Source: Climacium dendroides (Eukaryota > Streptophyta > Bryopsida > Hypnales > Climaciaceae). From it: a stretch of 64,000 nt of DNA. Under the pieces are notes generated by a model. That model was given only the letters and a program-made list of their open reading frames with translations. It was not told where the DNA came from and did no database searches. The stretch lies in contig OX467088.1 in assembly GCA_950106755.1 (NCBI GenBank), positions 16,290,001 through 16,354,000 of the forward strand, written 5' to 3'. Each line of letters opens with the position of its first letter. Within the stretch, counting starts at the first letter, position 1. This document shows positions 11,455 to 23,400 of the stretch, piece after piece. The position numbers were made by a program, and so were the translations under genes.

Positions 11455-12450
11455 GTACAGTGGGGTACAGCTCAATTACGAATTCTTGCATTCACAGTGA
11501 AAAAAAAGTTCACTGCTGCCCACTTTGACGCCCTCCCGAGGGCTGAAAAATTAATATTTTTCCACGAAATTTTTTTACAAGATCCTCTTTATGCTAATAA
11601 CATATGTGCCAAATTTCAAGTCCAAAACATTTATACAAAAAAAGATATTCAAACATGTACCAACATGTGTTGTTCAAAAACATTTTTCACTAATACCAAC
11701 TTTGACACCCTCCCAAAAATTGAAAAAAAAAGTTTTGGCCTTGAAATTTTTGGTGTAAGATAAACTTAGTGAAACTAACTAATGTGCAAAATTTCAAGTT
11801 CAAAAAAATTTCCCACAAAGAGTAGTTCAACTTCTACCAACTGATAGGTGTAGCCATAAGAAACAATTTCACTATGGCCCAACTTTGACACCCTCCTAAG
11901 GGCAAAAAAATTGTTTATGTACCATGAAATTTTTGGCATGAGATCACCTCTATGTTGGTAATATGTGTGTGAAATTTCAAGGCCAAAAGATTTACTTAAA
12001 AAAAGATATATTCAAAATCTACCAGCATGTGTTGTTATGGAAAAAAAATTCATAACTACACATGTTGGTAGAAGTTGAACTACTCTTTGTGGGAAATTTT
12101 TTTGAACTTGAAATTTTGCACATTAGTTAGTTTCAGTAAGTTTATCTTACACCAAAAATTTCAAGGCCAAAACTTTTTTTTTCAATTTTTGGGAGGGTGT
12201 CAAAGTTGGTATTAGTGAAATGTTTTTTTGAACAACACATGTTGGTACATGCTTGAATATCTTTTTTTGTATAAATATTTTGGACTTGAAATTTGGCACA
12301 TATGTTATTAGCATAAAGAGGATCTTGTAAAAAAATTTCGTGGAAAAATATTAATTTTTCAGCCCTCGGGAGGGCGTCAAAGTGGGCAGCAGTGAACTTT
12401 TTTTTCACTGTGAATGCAAGAATTCGTAATTGAGCTGTACCCCACTGTAC
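11455..12450. mobile_element. 996-bp foldback with two 387-bp arms
   Basis: The segment 11455-11841 is the reverse complement of 12064-12450. Both arms are exactly 387 bp and differ at only a handful of positions (about 98% identical by eye), around a 222-bp centre. The ends read GTACAGTGGGGTACAGCTCA. The arms are modular. A unit of about 170-190 bp opening with CACT and ACTTTGAC-CCCTCC begins at 11511, 11698 and 11870, so the central spacer is a third copy of the arm module. Module landmarks are AAATTTCAAG and CATGTGTTGTT. No target duplication is obvious next to the ends. Foldback-type DNA elements with arms built of tandem subrepeats have this architecture. Short open frames in the arms are mirror copies of each other and not genes. 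Confidence 0.8.
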
Positions 12451-14740
12451 AGTACAGAAGAGCACCACACAAGCATGCAAGAGATTTCAAGGATCATTAC
12501 TTAGCAAGGGCTCTAATGAAAACCAAAACGGCGATCACAGCGGCAGACTTTTAATGAGGCATCCGGCAGACCTGCCTCCCCCTCTTCTGTTTTGTACAGT
12601 CGTCGGGTACTGAAAAGCTTAAAGCTGCCTTGTGGAGCAATCCAAAGATTTGTACATAATATAGAATAAAATTGGCTTTTTTCGTCTTGCACAAATATCA
12701 CTCAATTCTTACCAAATCCAAATCAAGCAAACCAAATTTCAGTTTAAAAAAAGAAAAATTCCATTTTTGGTGAATTTTTTAAGTCAATTTTTGTGGATTT
12801 ACATAATATTCTATTGAATACAATTGGTGACAATTTTTTTTAATTCAATTGCATGGATATGTAGGGAACATCCATATGCACACCTTTCATATTAAAAAAC
12901 ATATCCTTAACATATGATCAATAAAAAGTTCAATGAAAACTATTGTATGACAAAACTTTGAAGAAATGAATATCTCCATAATTAAACTTGATTTTGACAA
13001 AGTAATTGTACCATCATGTTCAAACATACAAAATTAGTTACCATGCGAGGTGCAAATAGAAAATTTTAAATACAACAAAGAGAGATTTTTTTTTACTAAA
13101 TTTGGATATGGTCACCTCAACTTGAAATCTCTATAGATGGATTTTTGAAGCTTTTTTGGAAATGCTTGTGAGAAGGAAAGATGTGCATGTAGATGTTTCC
13201 CACATATCTACGCAATCAAAATTTAAAATTCATGACCAATGATTTTCAATCAATGATAATGTAAAATCACAAATTTTAAATGAAACAATTCACCAAAAAT
13301 AGAGTTTTGGTTTTTTGAAATTGAAATTTGGGTATACTTAATCGGGATTGTGTAAGGATACAATGATAATTATGCTTACCAAAAAAAATATTATAATCCA
13401 CATTGTACAAAAAAGAAATTGAATGGCTCCAAAAGGCAATTTGTAAGCTCTCAATACCCAACTATACAAGGAAAGGAAAGGAAAGGAAATCATCACAATG
13501 CTACTTTTGTTTGTTTTGAAACCCAAAGTTTATTTCTTTTATGGGAAGTTGAAGGCAAAGCCCTTGAGAAAGAATGACAACCAAGAGAGTAAGAGCCATG
13601 ACCTCACTAATTTAGACAAAAGACCCACAACTACGTTTGTTAGAGCCAAAGAATGGAATACAAAGCCATGATATTTTCATGAAGGTTGCAATTGTTTTTC
13701 TAGCAAAGATTTTCAAGATCAATCTGCAAGAGAGTACTCTCCTTTCATTAGCACCCAAAGAAAAGCAATTATAGAAAAGTGTGACCAATTTTCAGATTTT
13801 TTAAAAATAATAAGAATAAGAAAAAAAAAGAAGTATGAGAACTTAGCTCTGCAAAACATACTGTATTGGCTGGCCATGTCCCAAGCTGCTGCAGGGCTGA
13901 CCCATTTTCTGTTCAGAGCATCCCTTTGAGCAATTATGCATACTGCACTTATGCATATGAACACATGAAATTATTTTGAACAAGTTGGGAATTGAAAATC
14001 ATGAAATTAAAATTTTAAAAAAAATTGATCATTTTTGGAACATGCATGAACATGCATGAATATGCAATGAATTTGTGAAGTTGAAATACACGATGTACCT
14101 CAAACGGTTTATTGCATTCATGTGTGTACATGGGTACATTCGGAACTTCCTATCCGTACATATTTTTAAGATTGGTTTAGAGTATAGTGATGGGAATAGG
14201 TGTCTCTATCTACCTTAGTTAGGAAGTCATTGTATGATCATGATGAAAAGCTACATCACTTTTGGATCCTCTAGTATTTTTAACACTTGAATGGAACACT
14301 ATACACAATACCATACCTAATTTGAAGAATACAAAGTATGAAATCAAAAAAATGACAAGAAATATACCATAAGATGGATGGTTCAACAATTGGCATCCAT
14401 TTCATTTGGATGTCACTTTTAACACTTGCACCATATCATACACCAATTGATCAATACTTCCCCATAGAAGTAAAACATGTGATCATATTGTAGCTTTATA
14501 AACACCTAGGAGGTACTTACAACAATTAACTCCTAATGACTTGTGCAACAATTTCTTTTTAGGTGCAAATGAAGAGAACATTTGGTTGCAAATTGAAGAG
14601 GAGCTCCTAGCCACCAACAATGGGTTCTTCTTCATGGATTCCAAACTAAACTTCCACACAATCCTCCTATAAGATAGGGTGCTCTAAAAGTGATCTTGTT
14701 GTAAAACAACCACTAACACAAAAATACATTTTGCTTTCTT
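12451..14740. other. AT-rich stretch without recognisable genes
   Basis: Only short chance open frames are present. Minor features are a GGAAA run at 13470-13490 and CATGCATGAA repeats near 14041-14061. The segment around 14030-14110 resembles part of the ~140-bp repeat family seen near the window start (ATCATTTTTGGAA, then TTTGTGAAGTTGAA). Confidence 0.5.
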
Positions 14741-15126
14741 CAATGTATCAATAGTATACAATTCACAAGGCAATCACTTTTAGTAACCACTACATTTCAA
14801 CTTCAAATATTTCTAAGGCTAATTCTAGGAAGGTCCAAAAAAATATGAAATAACTTGGGATTGATGCCAACTCCATTTTTTCCTTCCAACAAAAATTCAC
14901 TGAAAAATTGTTTCCAAGGAGTTTAGCTCCCCCCAATGCATCAATAGTGTACAATTCATGAGGTGGTTGCTTTTAGTAACCACTACATTTCAACTTCAAA
15001 TATTTGTAACTAATTCCAGGAAGGTCCAAAAAAAAATGAAACAATTTGGGATTGATGCCAATTCTATTTTTTCCTTCCTTTTAAAATTTACTGAGAAATT
15101 GTTTCCAAGGAGTTTAGCTCCCCCCA
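14741..15126. repeat. Tandem duplication, two ~192-bp units
   Basis: The unit starting CAATG-ATCAATAGT occurs at 14741 and 14934, and the block ends where CCCCCCAATGC appears again near 15125. Both copies include TTTTAGTAACCACTACATTT, AGGAAGGTCCAAAAA, GGGATTGATGCCAA and TTTCCAAGGAGTTTAGCTCC. The copies differ at scattered positions, so the duplication is moderately old. The open frame spanning the second copy has no recognisable product. Confidence 0.8.
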
Positions 15127-15536
15127 ATGCAATTAGCTCTTCAAACTCTTGGTTGCTTTGAGAGCAGACTACCTTACGCAATTGGGGGAATTCCTTGTTT
15201 CCATTTGCCCTCTGCCGGATGCTCCAAGTTCATTCTCCCTACGGAGTTGATCATTTTTTCTCCGTGCAACCCATTTATTCTAGCTAGCAACAAGTTCCTC
15301 TTCTTTTCCAAATCCATGTTATTTTGTGAAGACAAACATGGACTGTCATTGAATGTTAGATGTAGACTAGTACACATTGAAAATGAAAATAAAATAAACG
15401 TCTGTTCCATTTATGTCAAAAAAAAATGATAAAAAATGATAATAATCTTACCACCCCTCATGTCCCCCCAATAGTAACTAGCTATTTGAAACCCGAGTAA
15501 ATACGATAAGTGCTAGCAGATTTCTACCCGGATCTA

Positions 15537-15555
15537 TCTCTCTCTCTCTCTCTAG
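15537..15555. repeat. (CT)n microsatellite
   Basis: An uninterrupted CT run of about nine to ten units just upstream of the element at 15595. A second CT run lies near 16425-16443. Confidence 0.85.
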
Positions 15556-15594
15556 TTTCTAGAACTGTCGTCTGAGTTCCCTCCATTCTAACTA

Positions 15595-15826
15595 CACTAA
15601 ATAGTGAAATTAGTTTGCCTTACTCAGGAAAGTTACCTCATGACTCACCACTTGTCGAGATGGAGGCACAAGCAATTCTCGAAACCCGAGTCATGAACCA
15701 ATGCACCAACCCATGCAACACACATGGTTCCTACATTATTGCATCCATTTACACTAACTGTACATATTTATATAGTGTGGAATGTTGAGAATTTAGTGTG
15801 GGGCAACCTAATTTCACTATTTAGTG
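15595..15826. mobile_element. Miniature inverted-repeat element, CACTAAATAGTG ends (232 bp)
   Basis: The ends CACTAAATAGTGAAATTAG and CTAATTTCACTATTTAGTG are perfect inverted repeats of 19 bp, flanked by TA on each side (15593-15594 and 15827-15828). The interior (GGAGGCACAAGCAATTCTC; GAACCAATGCACCAACCCATGCAAC) recurs at about 39595-39790, where the left end is missing. The termini begin CACTA, but the matching flank is only 2 bp, so assignment to CACTA or to a TA-target superfamily stays open. Confidence 0.75.
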
Positions 15827-15871
15827 TAGAAGTTGGTGCTCAGGAAGGAAGGGAGCGGCACACACTAACTC

Positions 15872-15928
15872 AACCACAGTAGTCAGGCTTAACCACAGTC
15901 CTCGGGCTTAACCACAGTAGTCAGGCTT
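15872..15928. repeat. Three 19-bp tandem repeats
   Basis: AACCACAGTAGTCAGGCTT occurs at 15872-15890 and 15910-15928, with AACCACAGTCCTCGGGCTT between them at 15891-15909. The units are directly abutting. No gene context is visible. Confidence 0.85.
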
Positions 15929-18900
15929 CGGCTTCGGGGAAGGGCCAGCAATCATGAGCAGTCGAAGGGTTTGACCTCACCTACTGCAGGGTTAGCCAGA
16001 CAACCAGAGTTCGTTGGGTTTGCCTTCCTTTAAAGCTAAAGCAGACAGATCTGAGTTTAACTTCCTCATCAGTGTGCTAAGTACTGATTAGTGCAGTCCC
16101 CGAGGGGGAGGGAGGGACCTCTGCTAATCCAATCCTTAATTAATTAACTCGCGCCCAGGCCAACGGACTGACTGTTCCAGGGCCTGGGAGGGGTCCTCTA
16201 AGGTATCTTGGCTACGTTCTTGCAACGGAGGGACTTAGGGTCACTTCACACTATGGCTGTCCAAGGCAAGAGGCTGTAGGATTGAGTGGCCAAACTTTGT
16301 GGAGAGTCGAAAGAAATGAGCAATAAATAAATAAGAAGAATTGGAGCTTTTTAGCCAGTCATAGTGTGAACCCTCCAAAGGCCAAGTTCAAGTCCAAACT
16401 TATACCATTTGTTTGACTTCTATCCTTCTCTCTCTCTCTCTCTCCATATCAATCCATCCAATTTTTAAAATTTTTCATGAAGTCTCACCTATGTGTCAAT
16501 TTTTTATAGGGGAAATAGGTTCATTGAATGCAAAGACTCCCCATTGTAATAGTGGAGATTAGGTTTCAAACCCCAATGGTGACAAATACCAAAGACCAAA
16601 TACTTACTACCTACCTAGCTACTGCAAAACGGTCCAATCTAACAATTGAGATCATTTTAGGAAAAAAATTTGATGGACTCTTGACCATATTTTGGCCGTT
16701 GTCATGTAAACATTCCACTACCATATAGGTAGTTTGAAGGGCAACAAACTTTGGACCGACTTTGGACTAGTGTGAAGGCTCGAGAAGCTGAACTTTGGAT
16801 TTTGAGAAATTTGATTGGTGGAACCCCACGGCCTCTTCAGCTTCAACTGTAGTATGAAGTGACCTTTAATATAGGTTAACTTAATTCAAGCCCGATTGGG
16901 GTTGGCAGAGGAGTCATACAAGGGACGATTTACACTTGGTTCACTGGGCCAATTTTGTTATACAAAAGGCCTAAAATCCTCACTTATGATTAGACAATAG
17001 GCTAAAAACCTCACTTGTGATAGGACCAAGGAATGAAATTTGTACAATCGGCCTCAAGGGGAACTGACTTGTCCTCTAAGTGTCAAGCATTCCTAAGACA
17101 ATGTTGTTCACTATAAGTGTCCTCTTTCCAAGGATGCAAAAGGGATCCCTGCCTCATTGGAAAACAATGTTATGACTCATGAACAATACAATGATTTTGT
17201 TCTAGTTTTTTCCCTTGGTAGAGTAATATACACCTTGGAATGTAGGCAAGTCAAAAAAATCATCCACACATATTTTTACATACATACATCATCAAGTGGA
17301 TGTACTATTATACTTTCATCCATAAAATTATTTGCAATAAATAAACTTCATTCAAAATTGGGCAAACTTCAAATATTTTGGAGATAGATTTGGCAAATTC
17401 ATCCAATTTTCATCCAATTTTTTCTAGTGCTGAAGTAGCCACCAAGAAATTCAAATGAGAAACTCACAAAAATCAACCTACTTTAATTTCACTAAGACAA
17501 CACTCAAGGTAGGAGATCCTATTTGTGCCACAATTTAAAAGTCACACTATTTGCAGTACTACATTTCAAGAGTATACATTTTAAACTTTCAAATATATTA
17601 TATTGGCACATAATGATTACAACATGGAACAAATGGGGGCCCTTACCTTTAGTGCACCCATCATTGACACTATTAGCTATTGAGAATATTTAATTTTATA
17701 AAATATAAATTATTTTTGTTGGATCTTTTGGGCATCTGAAAAAAGATTCTAATGCATTATAACATGCATTGTTTAGACATTTTCATAATAAGATATAAAA
17801 TTTCAAAATATTGTTTGTTGTTGTATCTAAAATTAACAATAGGATCTCCTAGGCTCTCCTAAATCCTCAAGTTCTTATTGGATGTACATCTTGAACTATT
17901 TAAACTAGTGTAGATGCCAAAATTTGTAGAAAATTTCTTTTGTTTGGTGATAAAATGAATATTGCAAAATAAATCAGAATTGAATAAATCTTATTTTCCA
18001 TAAATCAATAAATATTTGGCAAAGAAGTATCAACTCTATTTGTCACCTTCAATGACTTATAGAATACAATGGTCTTCAAGTCAATGTTATTCTTTTGCTT
18101 TATTATCTACACTCCATTTAGATTTGATGATATTATATATTTTTTCTCTTTCACTTTTTTCATTCTTAATTGATAGTATTCAATAGGTAGAAGAAATTGG
18201 ATTCCAAATGTCAACAACAATAGGTATATGGATATTAAATTGTTTGAAAGATAGTGTAAATTTGACACTAGTGGGGGTTATAGTGGGTAATGAGATGGGT
18301 GTATTCTTTTTTGAGGGGGAAGTGGAGATACAAATTCTACCATTGAGGATAAATTTTAAATCTAATCTCTAGACATCTTCACTTGACTTCCTCATTGTGA
18401 ATCAATGGCAATAACATGACTTCAAATAGAAAAAATAAAAGTTAAGAAACTATCATGATAAGCATGAAGAGAAGGAATTTAGTGCGTATCTAAGGAAAGG
18501 CAATTATGCAAGCTTCAAAGCAACAAAATATTGCTATTGTTTCTTTTTTCTTTAGGAAAGAAAATTTAATGTCTAATTCAAACTTGTATTATAACTTATA
18601 ATACTATATGCCACAACAATAAACAAAACAATAAGCTTGAAAGGATGAATCCATGACCAAGGACTCAAGGCTCACGATCCTTTACTTTCTTTGCTACCAT
18701 ATTGCAACTATATATGAATGATTTTTAAAATTTTATTTTTCAAGGATGAAATTTCAAGTCTTTTATATAAACTAAACTAATTAATCCCTAAGCACTTGAC
18801 TTTAAAATAGTAAAATTACTTTTGAACATTTTCAATAACTTGATGAAGCCCCTTGACATATTTATATTATTGATTCAAGTAAATAATCCTTCCTCTTTCA

Positions 18901-19287
18901 ATCAATATGTTATTACATGATTTTTTTAAGCCTACTCAATAGACATGAATTGGATGAAGTTTACTTTTTACAAACATCTATCATTTATGCAATGGATGAA
19001 TAGAAAAATTGTCTTTCATATCTTGTATGTTTCATTCGTGTTCATGGATGTAAATTGCTTCGTTGCTCTCCCCAAAATGACTTTCTACATTAACCTTTCA
19101 TTTTTCTCACACTAACCCAAATTGCACCATTTCAAGATAATTTTCAACTTCCAAGGCACTATAAATGTTTTTTTTTTATACCAATACGTTTCATTTCTAA
19201 GAAAATCACAAATGAAACTAGCAAAAGCCAGTGAAAAAGTGCATGGATATGTCTAGAAAGTGATTTTGGGTTAAGAGGTGTATGTAA
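15929..19287. other. Non-coding, AT-rich, no recognisable gene
   Basis: No conserved product is visible in any frame. Apart from short simple repeats I see nothing that can be named. Confidence 0.5.
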
Positions 19288-19452
19288 CACTACTAGAAAA
19301 TTTAATTTTTCTATTGTTTTGGTCGCGTTGATCCGGTCAAAATCTGACAGAAATCTGTTGATTTCAATTAAATTAAAATCAACAGATTTCTGTCAGATTT
19401 TGACCGGATCAACGCGACCAAAACAACAGAAAAATTAAATTTTCTAGTAGTG
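19288..19452. mobile_element. CACTA-type miniature hairpin (165 bp)
   Basis: The element opens with CACTACTAGAAAATTTAA and ends with its reverse complement, TTAAATTTTCTAGTAGTG. Nearly the entire length is a single hairpin. I find one mismatch in about 80 paired bases, with a tiny loop in the TTAAATTAAAAT region near 19370. CACTACTAG-type termini are typical of CACTA (En/Spm) elements. The 3-bp flanks are TAA on the left and TAT on the right, so the target duplication is imperfect or has mutated. A transcript through it would fold into an almost perfect duplex. Confidence 0.85.
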
Positions 19453-19504
19453 TATTTTAATTTTAATTGTATTGCTCCACCTAAATACCAAGTGGCCCCC
19501 CTTT

Positions 19505-19776
19505 CAAATGCACCACTAACCCAAAACTAACATTATCACTTTACATTAGTACATCTCTAAAATCAGTATGTATCTATTTGGAAGAAGCAATTTTAGAACC
19601 TCTACCCCAAAAAACTTTGAACCTTCATAACTTTTACTTACAGTATCCAAATATGACATTTTTGGACACATTAGAACCTCCTTTCACTTGCTAGCAAGAA
19701 AATCAATGAAAATTCGAACAGTCTAGTAATAGTAACTAACTAGGCACAAATGGTGGCATTTTCGGAGTGCCCACCT
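19505..19776 (+). mobile_element. AGGTAGG-family element, diverged copy
   Basis: The interior aligns with the copies at 10302 and 20201: AGTACATCTCTAAAATCAGT, CAGTATCCAAATA, AACCTCCTTTCACTTGCTA and CAGTCTAGTAATAG. The right end (GTGCCCACCT followed by TA) is a degenerate terminal repeat. The left end is unclear. It may lie before 19288 (GGGTTAAGAGGTGTATG near 19269-19284), in which case the 165-bp CACTA hairpin is nested in this copy. Confidence 0.6.
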
Positions 19777-20200
19777 TACTGATTGGCATCGTTCGGCTCT
19801 TCTTCAAACTAAAATGAAAAAAAAGGCACAGCTACACTAAATGGAATAAGAAAAAAATGCTAGTACACAAAGAACTTTGGGTCACTAACTTCCCCATAAC
19901 CAATTGAGAAGCATTCAATACAGCCAAGTAGTGGGGAACATAAGCTTCCACAATCCAATCCAATATAATAATGTCAATTCCGTACTTCACTTCACTTCCG
20001 CAAATTAATGAGAAGGTAGGGTCGGAGGACACGTACATCCCGGCCACTCCGCTCCACTCCATGCAACATAAGTTACTTCACTTCACTTGCGGTGTTTGAA
20101 AGAAGGAAGCACTTCATTTTAGATCCATGTCTCCGCTCAAAATTTGAAACTTCTTAATGTGTGACCGATGGAGGTGCAGGTTGGTTGTGGCCCTGCTGTG

Positions 20201-20472
20201 AGGTAGGTACACCCAAATGTGCCACTGTCCTTAAACCACCATCTACAATGTATGTACATCTCCAAAACCAGTTCTGTACCTATGTGGAAGAAATGCTTTT
20301 GGAACCCAACTTTATTCCTTAACAACTTTTGCATACAATATCCAAATGCCACGTTCTCTGGTGCATCGGAACCTCCTTTCACTGGCCAACAAGAACATAT
20401 GAAAATTTGACCAGTCTAATAATAGAAAATAGGCTTGGTAGCAAAAAGTGGTGGTTTTGGGTGTACCTACCT
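20201..20472 (+). mobile_element. AGGTAGG-family miniature element, copy 2 (272 bp)
   Basis: The ends are AGGTAGGTACACCCAAA and TTTGGGTGTACCTACCT, perfect over 17 bp. TA follows the right end, while the left flank is TG. The interior matches copy 1 along its whole length with scattered substitutions. It is non-coding. Confidence 0.82.
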
Positions 20473-23400
20473 TACATGGAAGGGTAACCATTGCTGTAAA
20501 ACCCACCTGTTGACGTGCCTTCAATTTTTTCAGTATGATCTTAGTGGGGGACAGACACATCCAAGGTAAGCTTAGTCCTGGCATGAGGAAATGTGCCAGG
20601 AGCTTGTTGTAGGAAGCCTTTCCTTGCTCCCCTTCTCTTCCGTTTGAATGAATGGGTTTGTACAACTCTCGAGCAAGTGCGGCATTCACTGCGGCCTCCC
20701 TTCAATGCTTCCGTGTGGGGGAGCCTGTGAGGGAGAGGGGACATTGACAGAAGGGCTGACTGAAAAAGGATCACCGAGAATGCAGCAACCGTCGTTAATT
20801 GGTTCCCAAAGCCTTCAATTGGAGGGGAACGGGAATGGGGGTCGGAAGGGGTCGAAAGGGGTCGAGCCCAACCCTTCCCTTCCCCACATGGAAAATAAAA
20901 AATGAGGAAAACTTAACCCCTGAGTGCCCCAGTGCCTCAAATATGGCCTCTCAAAACTCAAAGATCTCCTTGTTTGAGCATCAATTGGTACAGTCAATTT
21001 ATGTGGATCTCATTTTACATGATAGTTTGATTGGAATGAATTGAGAAGGGTCTCAATTTTGGCAAATACAGTCTGGCGCTCAGGGGTTAACTCATGCCAT
21101 CAAGCTTCACTCCCACCAGCAGCAGCAACACCACCCAGCGTGTCTCTCTTGAAATTGCAAGCTCCACCAACTAAGGTAGTATGGCCTTAAAGTGACCATT
21201 TAAGGGATGGTCCCCCTTTATTGAAGGTTTATGAATAGAAATATTTTTGAATCATTTTTCAAAGAAAGAAAAATGGATGCGGAACGTCACACAAGTGGTT
21301 TCATATTTTTTGAATAATTTTTTAATTACTTTTGAATTTAAAAACAACAACTGTTGTAGGCACCTATATGTGCCCCTGGGTCTTCCAAAATCCGACCACT
21401 TGCAACTTCTAAAGTGATTTGAGTAAATGAAGACCAACAATTGGCTCTTACAATAAATAATGCTTTTATCTCGATTCTCTCAATGGCTTGAGAGGTCCAT
21501 TTAAGGACCACCTACTATCCATTTCATACCTAAATATAGGGGTAATTTGAAGAGGCGTCTCGCTTTTAGAGCAACTACGTTACTAGATTCAACTCTTAAA
21601 GGCAAGCTAGGAACTCTAACTAAAGTGTCCAATGGATGACAAAGAATTCTCCTATGTGGGATAAAAGTGCAGATGTTCAACCTTGGAATTTTGTGTGAGG
21701 AGGGCCGAGGTCTTGTATAGTAGTTCACACAGTACAAAAAGACCATTTTCTATAGTAGGAAAGAGGTTGATTTCTACAATGACTAGGCCATCCTTCTAGA
21801 GTTAACTTAGAAGAAATACTCCTTAAACTTTGACAATGTCTTTAGTAAGTGCGTACTTGGAAGGTACGTGTAGGTGTACAAGGTTCGTGATAGGCCTTGG
21901 AATTCCAAAGCCTATTCAATGTGCAATAAATACCTACAACTGCATTTCTTCTAACTAAACCATCTCTTCCCTTATCAAGCAATGGTAAGGTAGGGTGTAC
22001 ATCAAGAGCCCTTTGAAGCGGTGACCACAATTGTTCAATTACATTTTTGTAAATGAATGTGACCACTTTCATTCATAATTTTTGGGGCTTCTTGTTGAAT
22101 TAGTTATTTTGAAGTTGAAATTGGGAAGGCATTCTAAACCACTAAATGTTCTTTGTGGGAAAATTGACAACTATAATATGCTTAGTAGAGAACACTTGTA
22201 GATAAGGGTTATTTAAGACCTCCCCCACCTAAAAGTTTAGATTTACATTGAAGCTAACTTAGTTAGAAGATCTCCAATCCTTCACTCAAACATTTCAATT
22301 GCTCAAATCAACATTTTTTTTTGCATTATTTTCCTACTAGGGTGGTTCTAATAATTTGGTGGAGGTTACCAATTTTTGTGAATTTTGAAGAATGATTTTT
22401 ACATTTGAATAACTACTATATAGTTTTGAACAAGATGTATTTTTACCCATTCTGCTATAACATATATCAAAATAATTTTGTTTTTCTTCTTAAATTTTGT
22501 ACAAGTTAAACTAGACAAGAATATTCATTAAAATAATCTTACTAATAGTCTTACTGCAACTTTGCAATATATAGACTTCTTCATTACATTTAAAACTACA
22601 TCGATATCTACATGGAAAATAATTAAATTGTGAATAAATTCTACTCCAATAAATGTATTCATGAGTTGTATGGATACCATTGTTCATTACAAGATGTTTC
22701 ATATTGAAACTACAATTAATTTAAAATGAAATGAAAATTTACTATTTTTCATTAATTTTATCAAATGAAATGGTAAAAAAGAACAATTTGTGATTGCCTA
22801 GTTCATAACATAAAAAGCTTAAGATATATATTCTCATTTAGTGTTAAGATTGATGTACTAAGCGAGTATCTTAGGGCAATTGAATTCATGTTCACCTTTA
22901 GACTTTGATTCACTTTGCTATTATCACCCCTAACACCCAATGCAAACACAATTTTAACCATTAAAAAAAGAATCCAAAAAACCACGTATAGATTGATATG
23001 TTTTAGATCAATTTTTTTGAAAACAAGCAAAACTATGGCTATGACAAGAAACTGTTGTATGAGGTATATGATATGATTTCCAATATCATTCAGAAAATTA
23101 ATAATTATAACTACCATTATGAAACGCTATCAATGGTAATCTGAAATTCATCACTAATTATTTTATTTGTTTCCACAATAAGATAAAATAAAACCAATCC
23201 ATTACCAAGTAGTCCTCAAAACCTTATTAGCTCTTCAAGGCCCCATCCCCGCTTGTTGCATTCAGCCAATTGATTGAGGAAGCAGGAGTGCAACCACCTC
23301 CTCGCCATTCAATATGGGAATTGATTTGGCTTCGTCACACTGAATTGTTCTGTTGCTGTCTGTTTAGGAGTTTGAAGGCCCCAAATCAAAGCCTTCAAAC

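Noticed and set aside
11199..12480. Two nearly identical ~100-codon open frames on opposite strands
   Set aside because: They are mirror images produced by the 387-bp inverted arms, not two genes.
20648..20905. 85-codon plus-strand frame with ATG start
   Set aside because: Low-complexity Gly-rich sequence overlapped by other frames; no resemblance to a known protein.
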